DNA from: Plecoglossus altivelis
Taxonomy: Eukaryota > Chordata > Actinopteri > Osmeriformes > Plecoglossidae
Length of the DNA: 64,000 nt
Assembly: GCA_036571765.1 (NCBI GenBank)
Contig: BROE01000014.1
Span: 17,119,466 to 17,183,465, forward strand
Direction: 5' to 3'
Shown here: in pieces, positions 1-10,861 of the stretch
How positions within the stretch are numbered: position 1 is the stretch's first letter
How the letters are laid out: each line of letters opens with the position of its first letter
The notes under the pieces: generated by a model
Seen by the model: only the letters and a program-made list of their open reading frames with translations
The model's database searches: none
What the model was told of the DNA's origin: nothing
Translations under genes and position numbers: made by a program

Positions 1-690
1 CAACCCCTTCCTCCAGACCACAGGTGAGAGCGTCGCTGTCTCAGACACAGACACACACACACAGACACACACACACAGACACACACACACACGTGCCACA
101 AAGACAAACAGCAGATGGAGCTCATGGGGAGTTTCGCTCAGACTAACCTCCCCTCCCCCCTCTCCCTCCCCTCCACCCTCTCCCTCCTCCCCCCCTGACT
201 ACCAGGCTCGTCTCCAGCTCCAGGCATGGCAGTCACCCCAGGCAGTACCATCTCCAGCAGGGGCGTCTCCCCGACGCCTCCCCCCTCCTCCAACCCGTTT
301 GGCGTGGCTGCTCCCATGGCATCCATATCCCCCCAGCCCTCCTCACTGGGCCTGAGTGCCCTCCGGGCCAGCCCTGTGCCACCTAACCCCATGCTGGGCA
401 TGGTGCCTCTGGGCATGGGCCTGGGGTCGGGGTCCATGGGCATGGGGGTAGGGATGGGCGTTCCTGGTGCAGGCCTCAGTATGATGCAGGCCAGTCCCAT
501 GGGCATGCCTTACGGGGGGCTGTCGCCCATGGGGGGCCCCGGATCGGCTCTCCTCATGGGGCCTGGAGGTGCGGCTCCTCCTCAGTTGATTTTGGGGGGT
601 CCCTCTGGACCAGGAGGAGGGATGGGGGCCGGGGGGGCGGTGGGGGGCGGAGGAACTACAGGCGCCAGCACCAACCCGTTTCTTCTCTGA
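1..690 (+). CDS. epn1: Epsin-1, C-terminal part (gene starts left of the window)
   Basis: Epsins are endocytic adaptors that bind PtdIns(4,5)P2, ubiquitin, AP-2/clathrin and, through NPF motifs, EH-domain proteins such as Eps15. Only the last two exons are here: 1-23 (reads NPFLQTTG across the junction) and 206-690. The donor follows a phase-1 G at 23 and the acceptor is CCAG at 202-205. The visible protein is the disordered tail: NPF at the left edge, NPFG near residue 30, a LRASPVPP stretch, a long Met/Gly/Pro-rich segment, and the diagnostic epsin terminus STNPFLL followed by TGA. The ENTH domain, UIMs and DPW motifs lie outside the window. The block LRASPVPP plus terminal TNPFLL resembles EPN1/EPN2. 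The nearby u2af2, ccdc106 and isoc2 favour epn1. EPN2 or EPN3 cannot be excluded from the tail alone. Confidence 0.8.
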
Positions 691-2281
691 GGAAACCACT
701 CCCCCCGCCCTCCTCACCCTCCCTTCCCTCCTCACCCTCCCTCCCCTCCTCACCCTCCCTCCCACATCTTTCCCCTCTCCTGTATTGTCCTCGTTCAACA
801 CAAACAGTTTGTGTCCAAAAAGAAATGTGTACATTTCGATATTTAAAGAAAAACTATGAAATTTTACGTATTTTTTCCTTTCAATCAAAAAGCATTTCAA
901 AAGCATTTCACTTTTTTTTTTTTCTTTAGATACATTTATTTTTTATGTAATTTCTTTCATTTCAAAGTGGGATGTGGGAGGCAAATACTAGACGTTTATT
1001 TATTTTTACTGACAATAATTTCTTTTTGTTTTTAAATGTTGTGTTTTTTTTTTTTTTTTCTCACCCCCAGTCCTTTCTGATATAAAGCTGGGTTTGGGAT
1101 GGCAGGGAAACTCCCCCCAACTCATCACTCTGCAAAATCCTAATATTGCAGTACTAACAGAGAGAGGGAGAGAGGAGGAATGGGTTATAGCCACTAACAA
1201 ACTGAACCGAACCGAAGTCCAGTACCTGCCTCTTCTCTCTTCCTCTTAGATCAAGAAGAAGAATAAACACTGAATCGAGCGCATGAAGGGTTTTCATTGT
1301 TTTGATCTTCTCATCGAGTTTGGAGCTGAAAAATACGTACATTAACATTTCTGGCTCAACGTGGTCGAAATCATTCAGTAGCTATTTTACCATTTAATTT
1401 AATGTTTCTTGTAATTTATATTTTGTTTTTATTTTTCAACTTCCGGTGAATTAAGCAAGGAAAATCACACAGTTACGCAATTAAATCAAACGATTAAATC
1501 TTTTTTTGTTGTTTTTTTGGGTTCCAGATTTTTTGATGGAAATCAAACAAGAGCTCTGATATGGATCCATTGGTTGATCATGAGTGGAATGTGTATGAAT
1601 GTGTGGGAAGAATACAAGTGTGTGTGTGTGTGAGTGTGTGTGTGTGTGTGTGTGTGGGGGGGGGGGGAGGAGTGGGGGGGTGTGGATGTGTGAGATTAGG
1701 AACATGTACGAGTGTGTATAAATGCATATTCAAGATAGTATGTGCGTGTGTATAGCTGTCTACTTCCTGTGTCTAGACTGCTTGTGACTCGGAAGGAAAG
1801 ATACAAAATCTATTATTTTTGTTTTTTAAAAATCGTCACTTGTATCAAAGCTATGTAATGTTGGGATTTCAAATGAGGTAATATAAGGGTCACACGTTTT
1901 CTGCCAATTTCATTTCACTCTATTTTTTGTATTAATCAGAAGCATTTGTTTTTTTCTCAAGTCTTTCATATGGGAAATCTCACACAGCTTGGCTGTCCTT
2001 GCATTTCATCCCTCATCTGTCGAGGAAGAACCACGACGCTTCTTTAAAAAGACAATTATTTCAATGAACGAAAGAAAAAAAAACGACCACAGGGACTTGC
2101 TAACTTGCTCCTTGCCGTTCTTTTAATTTAGATTGATAAATTTATTGTTATTTTATATCGGCGATAATGAAGCGCTCTCTTTTATCCGGTAAGGTCACAT
2201 TTTGTGTGGTGTTAACTGTGAACATTCACATTTGAAAAGTAAAATGGGGGAAAAAAAATGAAAAGAAATTTATGAAATAAA
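691..2281 (+). other. epn1: epn1 3'UTR with poly(A) signal
   Basis: AT-rich, with no open frame of note. It holds a pyrimidine-rich CCTCACCCTCCCT repeat just after the stop, a T-rich middle, and a (TG)n/G-run at about 1618-1690. The first good AATAAA in an A-rich context is at 2276-2281, so the 3'UTR is about 1.6 kb. The transcript converges tail-to-tail with the forkhead gene that ends at 2877 on the other strand. Confidence 0.6.
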
Positions 2282-2876
2282 AAAAACACAAAGTCTCAAT
2301 GTGCTTGTCTTCTCTTTAATGTCCTGATTTCACTCCGACTGATCTCTTGTAATAGCAACATCTTATCAATCCTAAAACAAGAGTCGAACAAGGAATGTGC
2401 CTTGTCACTTTTTCTGCTTCCATTTGATAATCAGCCCTTTCCAACCCTTTCAGCTATGTAAGTCAGTGTTTAAAAGCTTTTACAAAGACATCCAAACCAT
2501 ATGCTAAACAAAACTACAAACCAACCCAGAAAGATTTCAGCGAATCCCAAAGCAGTAAGTAAGTACAGAATTCAGTCATAACTGATCTACTTGACATCAC
2601 GTCCTGCCCTTCTGATAGAACAGTGGGATGCTCAGAGTAGTTACAGGAAGTAGTTACAGGAAGTGAGGAAAAGTAAGGAAGCAGCATAGTGTCGCTGGGC
2701 ACGTGACCCCCCTCCCCTTCCCCCCCTCCTCCCCCCCCTCCTCCCCCTCCTCCTACATGACCTCCACAATTCACCTTTGCTTATCTTTCCTGAAATACTC
2801 CAATGAAGAGAGCTGGGCGAGGAGAAGGCAGATCTCCAAACTGAAGCCCTGAGTGAAGTGGACCTTGGCCTGCCTG

Positions 2877-3934
2877 TCAGATGATCAGAGAGTCCCAGTC
2901 GAAGTCGTCTTGGATCTCCTCACTGTTGCTGTGGAGATGTTTCATGGTGGGGCGGGGCCGAGGAGCCATTGGCTGAGGCTGGATTCCTGCTGAGGGATGA
3001 GAGGAGATGGATGAGATTACGAGTGGTGACATCACAGGTACACTTTCATCAGCTGACGCTTGTTTTCAGAGAGAAGAACGTGGCAGTTTGGACAGGAATA
3101 GGATGTGAGACTGATCATGCCAAAAAACTAAAAACTTTTTTTTTTACAATCCATGTATATCTCCGGTCCTGTTTCTCATTTGTTTAGGTTTTCGATTTGA
3201 AAAATCCACTCATTTTTAAACCTGGCCTCCAATCCCTTAGTCAGTTAGTCTCCAATCCCAAATGAGTCATTACTAGAACAAGGGTTTTTTTAATGGACGT
3301 TTAGACGTCTTACCGGCAGATTGAGGTGGCTGGGTGGGGCCAGGCTGTATGTGAGGGGGCCTTTGTAGGGCCGGGGGCTGCAAAATCCTCCTGGGGGGCT
3401 GCCCCCCACTGGGAGGGGGCGCCAAAGGTGGATAGGGCAGGGGTGAGGGATGGGTGAGGCTGGCCAGGGATATAGAGTTGGCTGAAAGAGGAGGGGGGAG
3501 AGAAGGGGGAGCACCTGGCACCAGAGGGGAGTTCCCGGGAGACGAGCCAATCAGGCCCTTCTGAGTGAAGAAGCGATTCAGAGAATCGCAGAGGGAGGTG
3601 AAGAGCGTAGGGTCCAGCGCCCAATCACAGAGCTCCGCCTGACGCATGCTCTCCACCAGATCTGAAGAAGTCATCAAACAGATCCGGGGTAAGTTACGCA
3701 ATATCTCATGTTACTTCACAAATATACACGATTTCTTTATTGGAAAGCTGGTTATTCCTACAGTAGACTCCTCCTGCATGTGTTAATGCTTTCACATACT
3801 CAGTGTTGATGAATTTAAGGAAGTGTTCAAAAGGTTATGACTGTAAGGAAGTGAAGCCTTTTGGGTTAATATGCAACCCTAGTGTGATAATGGGACATTT
3901 GGCTTGCTCAACGCTGTTGGGATAATCTGATGCA

Positions 3935-3994
<60 letters not shown>

Positions 3995-6900
3995 CACAGA
4001 CCTGGGTGGCTGGTTAGGTCTATAGCTGCCCAGTCCAGGTTGCTGGCAATGCGGAAACTCTCCTTCAGTGAGTCTGTGGTGCTGAACCAATCAGGCGGCA
4101 GGACTAGGGAGAAGGGAGGGACACACACATGCGCGCACACACAAAAGAAAGCTGTGAGAATCTGACAAGCCACTTAACTAGATGTGTAAAATGCTTTGGT
4201 TTGGTCAGATGGCTTACCATTGGCATTAGATTGTCTGTCAGTCTCTGGACGATCTGCTGGAGGTCCAGTGTGGACTAGGAGTCCAGGGGCCACCGTAGGA
4301 CCAGGGGCCACTGTAGGACCAGGGGCTGCTATAGGACCAGGGCCCCCTGTAGGACCAAGGGCCACTATAGGACTAGGGGCCGCTACAGGACCTGGAGCAG
4401 CTAAAGAGGCAGGGCCCACTATAGGACCAGGGGCCACTATTGGCCCAAGGGCCACTGTAGGACCAGGGGCCACTATAGGCCCGAGGGCCACTATAGGACC
4501 AGGGGCCACTATAGGACCAGGGGCCACTATAGGACCTGGAGCAGCTAAAGAGGCAGGGGCCAAAGGGTAAGGGGACAATGGTGGGAGGGTTGGAGTGTGC
4601 AGTGGAGTGCTGTCACTTGTCAGCCCAAAGATGGCGCCAACATCCGCTGTGAAAAGGAGAGGATTCCATCAGACAGACTGGAGAGAAGACAGATCGAAAC
4701 GCCAACACACACACAAACACAGATGGGAGAACTCACATTGAGAGGCTCCTCTTTCCCTCATAGTCTTGTAGAGAGACTGGAAGGAGGTGTATCGAAGTCT
4801 GGCATGTTCCAGATTCAGAGAGGAGAACCGGCAGGCGGGGGATCGGTTGCGACAGACCAACGGGGTGCACGGTGGTGGTGTTCACGGTTTTTTCACATGC
4901 AATAATACGGAGTTGGTACACCCGTTTTTGGGGGGGGAGGCGGTCGAAAAGGTGGACAGAGAGATGGAAGGAGGGGAGCTGTTGGGAGGCGGGACGGGAG
5001 GGGCGGGAGAAGTGGCCATCGTAAGGTGGGGGACTGGATGGAGAAAGGTGAGAGTTGGGATGGTTGATGCTGATGCTGAAGAGGGGGAGAGGATGACAGG
5101 AGAGGCGGAGTGGGGCACGGAGAGAGAGTGTGGAGCAGCAGAGGTAGAGGGGGATGGGAGAGAGTAGGTTAGGGTGGTAGACCAGATATGGGTGGCCACA
5201 GGGAGTGATGTGGGGTGAGCCGTTAGTAGGGGGGCATAACGCAGCCACGTGGGAAGAGAGCTCACAGGGGGGTTAACACAGAATGCCGCCGGTGCTCACA
5301 GGGAGATGAGGAGAGAGAGAAGTTAGTGGGGGAGGGAGAGAGAGTAGAGGGGGGAGAAGGAAACGGAAGCACAGTGTGTAGTTAAGCGGGTGAGATCTAG
5401 GGGATGTGGGGGGAGTGTAGAAATAGAGGGGGAGACAGAATAGAGCACAGTTAGAGAGGGGGAGAGAGTAGAGGGGGAGATAGAATGGGGCACAGAGAGA
5501 GAGGGGGAGAGAGTAGAGGGGGAGGGGGAGGGGGAGCGAGTAGAGGGGGAGACGGAATGGAGCATGGAAAGAGAGGGGGAGGGGGGGAGAGTAGAGGGAG
5601 AGACAGAATGGAGCACAGTGAGAGAGGGGGTGAGAGTAGAGGGGGAGGGGGAGAGAGTAGAGGGGGAGACAGAATCAGTGACAGAGAAAGAGGGGGAGAG
5701 AGTGGAAGTAGCAACATTCGAACAAGGGCCCGACAGAGTAGACAGGTAGGTGGAGACCGGCATGGGCGTGTACGGCGAGCTCATCTGTGAACGCTAAAGA
5801 TGGAGACAGCTGTTACTCAGTGACCACAAAAGATCACATGACCTCTGACTGCAAGAAGTGGCGTCCCTCTACCTTGCAGGGAGGGGGGGACAGCAAGCCC
5901 TGGTGGTGGGCCAGGTCGCTGGTGGGTCCTGGTGGAGACGGCGAGGGTTGGTGCTCTGCCCGGGGGGACGGGAGCTGAAGAGAGGGAACCTTCTGTCCCT
6001 GGGTCCCCTCCTCTGGAGTGGCCTGTGGAGAGTTAACAGGTACTTACAGAGAGCAAGAGAGAAACAGATACGAAGAACGAGAGAGATAGCCAGAGAGAAA
6101 CAGAGAAAGATAACGACAAAGACAGACAGGCAGAGAGGAAGAGGCGAAGAGCCAGAGAGAAACAGAGAGAAACAGAGAGAGATAACGAGAGAGACAGACA
6201 GGCAGGAAGAGAGGAAGAGGCAGAGAGCGATAATCAGAGAGAAACAGAGAGAGATAACGAGAGAGACCGACAGGAAGTGAGGAAGAGGCAGAGAGCGAGA
6301 GAAAAACAGAGAGAAACAGAGACAGACAGGCAGAGAGCGAGAGAAAGACAAAGAGTGAGAGAGAGTGTCTTAGAAGAATAGCAAACATACGGTCATGTTC
6401 CCTTCCTCGAATGGTCGTTTGGTTCCTCTCGCTTGATTGACTTCTGAGGGACTGTCCATTGTCCAATAGGAACCCTGGAATCCCAGATCAGCGTTACTGA
6501 CAATCATACTTTTGAGTCTGTCTAGAAAATGTTGTCGGGTGGGTTTGTATTGATGTGAACAGTAGATTTAGTTCCACCGCACCGCAGGTATACTCCCCAC
6601 AGTAAACCAACTTAAATCCACTATCGCATCACCTTGCCAGGGTCACTGTGCGGTCGAGGGACTTTCCGGAAGCACTTGTTCAGCGACAGGTTGTGGCGGA
6701 TCGAGTTCTGAGGAAGACGGAAGGTGTAAGATATACCCACTAATTTCACTTCAGTTGTACTTGTTGCGAAAGTGTGAGATGATGGATAGGACAGGAAGGA
6801 ATGTTTTACATTTCAGTGGATGGTTCACTGGACTAACATGAGTTGCCTGTTTAGGCTTCAAGCAAGAGATGCTTCACTGGTCATGATGTTGTTGTTGTTG

Positions 6901-7254
6901 TTGGTTTGCCAGGCCTACCTTCCATCCACGACCAGTCCTGCTGTAATAGGGGAAGGCATCGCTGATCCAGGTGTAGATGTCATTCAAACTCAGCTTCCTG
7001 TCCGGAGCCGCACCTATCGCCATGGCGATGAGAGTGGCGTAGCTGTGGGGGGGCTTCCCCTTTGAGGCGGAGGGGGGAGGCGACGAAACGCGGGGCGAGA
7101 GGTCTCCTCTCTCCCTCGCCCTCTCCTGCTTCCTCTCCTTCTCTCCTCCCCTCTCCTTCTCTCCTCCCCTCTCCTTTCCCGATCGCAGACTGCTCACTCC
7201 CAGTTGTGGGAGCCAGTCGATGCTGGTCAGGCTGGAGTTTAGTTCCGAAGACAT
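2877..7254 (-). CDS. Forkhead transcription factor of the FOXJ2/FOXJ3 type
   Basis: Nuclear DNA-binding transcription factor. Exons on the minus strand: 7254-6919 (MSSELNSSLTSIDWLPQL then half of the forkhead, KPPHSYATLIAMAI to RGWK), 6707-6633 (NSIRHNLSLNKCFRKVPRP, recognition helix), 6474-6391 (GSYWTMD), 6022-5873, then a Ser/Pro-rich repetitive region 5784 to 4737 whose splicing I cannot settle, 4646-4218, 4103-4002 (DSLKESFRIAS), 3661-3314 (DLVESMRQAE and FFTQKGLIG) and 2986-2877 (EEIQDDFDWDSL, stop). All listed junctions are GT-AG with matching phases. The N-terminal SSLTS.DWLPQL and C-terminal DDFDWD signatures are shared by FOXJ2 and FOXJ3. Individual blocks lean either way, so I give no symbol. 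Oddities: an in-frame TGA at 4882-4884 upstream of the conserved SFQSLYK block, and two coding repeats (separate entries). Confidence 0.85.
3937..3988. repeat. (TG)n microsatellite in a forkhead-gene intron
   Basis: An uninterrupted GT dinucleotide run of about 50 bp, lying just 3' of the 4002-4103 exon on the gene's strand. Confidence 0.95.
4270..4560 (-). repeat. Coding minisatellite, VAPGPI repeat in the forkhead gene
   Basis: An 18-bp unit read on the minus strand as variants of VAPGPI (also VALGPI, VAPGPT, AAPGPI) repeats about 15 times inside the 429-nt exon 4218-4646. The exon's open frame and splice phases are preserved across it, so it should be translated as a Pro/Gly/Ala/Val-rich low-complexity insert between the SLYK block and the SLKES block of the FOXJ C-terminal region. 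Confidence 0.75.
5400..5765 (-). repeat. Ser/Pro/Leu coding repeat in the forkhead gene
   Basis: The minus strand from the exon start at 5784 reads MSSPYTPMPVST and then imperfect repeats of STLSPSLSVLHSVSP (purine-rich GAGAGGGGGAGAGAGTAGAGG units on the plus strand). The frame is open to a TAA at 5323-5325, so a donor must lie before that. I did not find a convincing one. Confidence 0.55.
6050..6365. repeat. GA-rich AGAGAGAAACAGAGA intronic repeat
   Basis: Degenerate purine repeat filling the forkhead intron between the exons ending at 6391 and starting at 6022. It generates long but meaningless open frames on both strands. Confidence 0.85.
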
Positions 7255-7899
7255 TCTCTCACTCTCTCTTTCTCTGTGTCCCTCAGGCAGTTCTGAGCAT
7301 ATGTAGCCAGTGAAAGACACGGTATGTTTATGAAGCACACAGTGTGAAACTGCAACGCTACAGCAGGATTCCTGTCTGTAACATAATACTGTAAAACCAC
7401 ACCGCTGCTTCAGCTAGCAGTGTTTACTTTTCCACAGTCCAAAGTTTTAAATGAAAGATCGACAGGAGTGCTGCAGTGTAAACATACCATCTTAGAAAGT
7501 AGTGACGTGAATACCGGTGTATCTTCTACCTTGATTTGCTTTAGCTACTTCTTAGATTAAAGAAGAATTCTGCCAGTTACTTACCTCTGTCTAGTCAATG
7601 CAGGCCCAAGGCCTCACACTCTTAATATTTGATGTTGTCATCAGATCTACGGAGGAAACTTGCGCTCTTCCTCCTCTAGTTATATCCTTCTTTCTTTCTC
7701 CACGCACAATCTACCAACGCTTGCCAGACGCCTTGTTCTGTTCTCTCTTTCAGAAATGTTTATTTGGGGAAGAGAGAGAGAGAAAGAGAGAGAGGAGAAG
7801 AAGGGGAAAAAAAGTGTTCGCTTCCTTTTTCACCCTCTCTCTACTTCCCCTCCCTTTCTGACTTCTCCTGAATGACATCACTCACTCCTCCCCCCTTTA

Positions 7900-7907
7900 T
7901 GACGTCA
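7900..7907. promoter_or_regulatory. CRE palindrome upstream of the forkhead gene
   Basis: A perfect TGACGTCA, the CREB/ATF consensus, about 650 bp upstream of the forkhead start codon in a spacer with GC-box-like CCCCGCCCC nearby (7919-7925). Its use as a promoter element is inference. Confidence 0.45.
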
Positions 7908-8153
7908 CCGTCTCCGACCCCGCCCCTACAGGGTTCAGACACGCCCCTTCTCTCCTCTGCTAATACTTGAACGTTGTACTTTAGCAACAAGGTAAAGTCT
8001 ATCTCAGTCACATAAAGAAGGTGTTTTGTGAACTTCTTCCAGTGGTTAAACAAGCAGCACCACCTATATGACAGCTGGATGTTTTATTTCATTATGTAGC
8101 CACACAGTCACAGAGTATCATACAGGGTCTCTGATAGGAATCATCAGGGGCTT

Positions 8154-8226
8154 CTATAGGGAACTGAAGAACGCCAGCAAGCCTGTGTCTGGTGACGGGT
8201 GAACCAACAGCTTCTGGATCTGCATA

Positions 8227-8273
<47 letters not shown>

Positions 8274-10861
8274 AGAGAGACAGACAGAGAGACACACCCA
8301 GACAGACAGGCAGACAGACACACCCAGACAGACACACCCAGACAGACAGACAGACAATCTCAATGGTCTTCTCTGGGCCATACATTATATCAACACATGT
8401 AGGAGTGCTTGCAGTGGGATACTTTGTACTTGTAGTATTTACACTGTCTAATCCTCTCATAGGGGTAGTCGTTTCTCTACATCTTTAGTCTTGTGTTGTG
8501 ATCTACTGCTTCGTTGATGGTTGAAGTACCTCTTTAAAGTTGGGGTGTTTGGCATCTTGGACCAGCTGCAGCAGAACAGCTTCTGTGGTGGTGAGGAAGG
8601 CTCCACTCTGTCTCAGCCGGGACAGAGCAAACAACCTGTCTGTCTGACTGGAGAGAGGAAGAACAACCTGTCTATCTGATTGAGGAGAGGAAGAACAACC
8701 TGTCTGTCTGACTGAGGAGAGGAAGACAACCTGTCTGTCTGACTGGAGAGAGGAAGAACAACCTGTCTATCTGATTGAGGAGAGGAAGAACAACCTGTCT
8801 GTCTGATTGAGGAGAGGAAGAACAACCTGTCTGTCTGACTGGAGAGAGAATAAATAAACGGTGAACACAGTGTGATACCTTCTGGAGGAGACGGCATCCG
8901 CCACAATGTGGACTTCCACACCACTCTCCAGAAGGTCAAAGGTCGTGCACTGATGAGAAGACAGACTGGGGATGAGTCAAACGAACAGCATCCACTTAAA
9001 GAAACCCTTCCACTCCTTGTCTTCTGCCAGATGCAGTGAGCGTGACCCAAGTCCTCACCGCGATGCACGCCTGGGTCTCTATCCCACACAGGATGGCTTG
9101 TTTGGGGCTTCCCAGGGCCTGCAGCGCCACCTTCACCTCCTCCGTCAGCATGGTGAACTTGGTCTTGGCGTGGGCCGGGAGGTCGCCGGCGCCCAGCTCT
9201 GGCACGGTGGAGCCCAGGCCCCGGGGGTACTGCTCTGTTACAATAGGGGGGATCCCCAAAACACGGCTGGCCTGGGGGGCGGGGGGGCGGAGGGAGAGTG
9301 GGGAGGAGAGGGGGGGGGGGGCGGGGAGCCATAGACCGTTCTGTTGTGGGCCTTATTTCGAGTTTCATGTAGGATGCACCAGTGTGTGTGTGTGTGTCTG
9401 GTCTGGTCACTATACAGTGCTCGTGTGTGTATGTGTGTCGTGTGTTTGTCTGGTCACTATTACAGTGTCGTGTGTGTGTCGTGTGTGTGTCTGGTCACTA
9501 TAAGGTGCTCTGTGTGTGTGTGGTGGTGTCTGTCCACTATACAGGTGCTCGTGTGTGTGGTACCTGGAGCAACCTGGCTGCATTGCTGACTATGTTGGTG
9601 AACTGGAAAATGTTGGGTCTGAACTTCTCCTGCATATCACACAAAAGGAGCACAGAGCTCTTGGTGGATAGTCTACCGATGTTTCCTGTCACTGAAAAAC
9701 AAGGATACCGATTAAAATGGAAGGCACATATTTTTTCTTTCTTTTCTGAAAAATTGGTACCGTTAGTACTCAGTCCCTGATGACAGTAACTTTAGGTAGT
9801 CCACACTGAAAACCGGAGTCGTGAAATAAAATCCGACATAGTTGCACGTATCCTGAAGCTAAACGACTTGTACAATCTTCCTCGGCGTGCAGGTGTAGAG
9901 GAGAGAGGTAGCGCTCGGCTGTCATGTCCGAACTGTCCTGGTCAGACTGTGTCGTGTGCAAAGGTCATATTCTCGAACTGTAATAGGGCAATTATTTGGC
10001 TTGCAAAGTACCCGGCGCATGCAAATCGTATTGCAGCTCATACATAACAACCACTGAGGCACCCACTTTACATGCTAGTCTCATCGAGAAAGAGGTCATG
10101 TCAGGCACAAGCAACAAAATACACGCTTACTGTTGTGAAGAGTCCGAAGGGNNNNNNNNNNGTGTGTGTGTGTGTGTGTCTGGTCACTATACAGGTGCTC
10201 GTGTGTGTGTGTGTGTGTGTCTGGTCACTATACAGGTGCTCGTGTGTGTGTGTGTGTGTCTGGTCACTATACAGGTGCTCGTGTGTGTGGTACCTGGAGC
10301 AACCTGGCTGCATTGCTGACTATGTTGGTGAACTGGAAAATGTTGGGTCTGAACTTCTCCTGCATATCACACAAAAGGAGCACAGAGCTCTTGGTGGATA
10401 GTCTACCGATGTTTCCTGTCACTGAAAAACAAGGATACCGATTAAAATGGAAGGCACATATTTTTTCTTTCTTTTCTGAAAAATTGGTACCGTTAGTACT
10501 CAGTCCCTGATGACAGTAACTTTAGGTAGTCCACACTGAAAACCGGAGTCGTGAAATAAAATCCGACATAGTTGCACGTATCCTGAAGCTAAACGACTTG
10601 TACAATCTTCCTCGGCGTGCAGGTGTAGAGGAGAGAGGTAGCGCTCGGCTGTCATGTCCGAACTGTCCTGGTCAGACTGTGTCGTGTGCAAAGGTCATAT
10701 TCTCGAACTGTAATAGGGCAATTATTTGGCTTGCAAAGTACCCGGCGCATGCAAATCGTATTGCAGCTCATACATAACAACCACTGAGGCACCCACTTTA
10801 CATGCTAGTCTCATCGAGAAAGAGGTCATGTCAGGCACAAGCAACAAAATACACGCTTACT
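8154..10861 (-). CDS. isoc2: Isochorismatase domain-containing protein 2
   Basis: Member of the isochorismatase/nicotinamidase-like cysteine hydrolase fold; substrate in animals not established. Exons: start-codon A at 10861, then 10421-10294 (begins TG ACA GGA), 9271-9059, 8949-8879, 8647-8530, 8219-8154. This gives 198 residues against about 205 for mammalian ISOC2, with all phases consistent. Visible blocks: LLLCDMQEKFRPNI (catalytic-type Asp), VTEQYPRGLGSTVPEL, KTKFTM (Lys), ILCGIETQACI (Cys of the Asp-Lys-Cys triad), VEVHIVADAVSSRSQTDR, and the end GLLAFFSSL. These match ISOC2 better than ISOC1. Exon 2 is present twice (also 9691-9564) because of a duplication touching the 10-N gap at 10152. 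I used the copy next to the complete exon 1. The start codon is split: A before donor GTAAGC, TG after the intron. It shares a short divergent promoter with atg12. Confidence 0.88.
8227..8356. repeat. (CA)n and CAGACAGACAC repeat in isoc2 intron
   Basis: A CA run of about 40 bp followed by degenerate CAGACAGA/CACACCCAGACAGA units, starting immediately outside the last isoc2 exon. Confidence 0.9.
8648..8846 (-). repeat. Minisatellite of splice-acceptor copies in isoc2 intron
   Basis: Six further copies of a roughly 32-bp unit, ACAACCTGTCTGTCTGACTG plus GAGAG on the plus strand, follow the genuine exon edge at 8647 (starts near 8663, 8696, 8727, 8758, 8791, 8822). On the gene's strand each unit reads CTCTCCAG or CTCAATCAG followed by the first bases of the exon, i.e. 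a copy of the real acceptor. They make up nearly all of the 231-nt intron. Confidence 0.85.
9534..10151. repeat. Left copy of a 618-bp duplication ending at an assembly gap
   Basis: The stretch is identical, as far as I can read, to 10264-10881 with an offset of exactly 730. It contains isoc2 exon 2 (9564-9691) and the end of exon 1, and runs directly into the N gap at 10152. Most easily read as unmerged overlapping contig ends or two haplotypes, less likely as a true tandem duplication. Confidence 0.85.
10152..10161. other. Assembly gap (10 N)
   Basis: Ten N bases inside the isoc2 5' region, between two copies of the same sequence. Confidence 1.
10162..10290. repeat. TG-rich minisatellite, about 36-bp unit
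   Basis: Units of (GT)n followed by CTGGTCACTATACAGGTGCTC repeat three times after the gap. Degenerate units of the same kind occupy 9380-9550 before the left copy of the duplication. The array lies in isoc2 intron sequence next to exon 2. Confidence 0.85.

Noticed and set aside
4196..4570. Plus-strand Gly/Pro/Ala frame (GPGATIGPGATV) as a collagen-like gene
   Set aside because: It is the antisense shadow of the VAPGPI repeat exon of the forkhead gene, whose splice sites fit the minus strand.
9770..9961. 63-codon minus-strand frame between isoc2 exons, present twice
   Set aside because: It lies in intron 1 of isoc2; its two copies reflect the duplication at the gap. No homology recognised.
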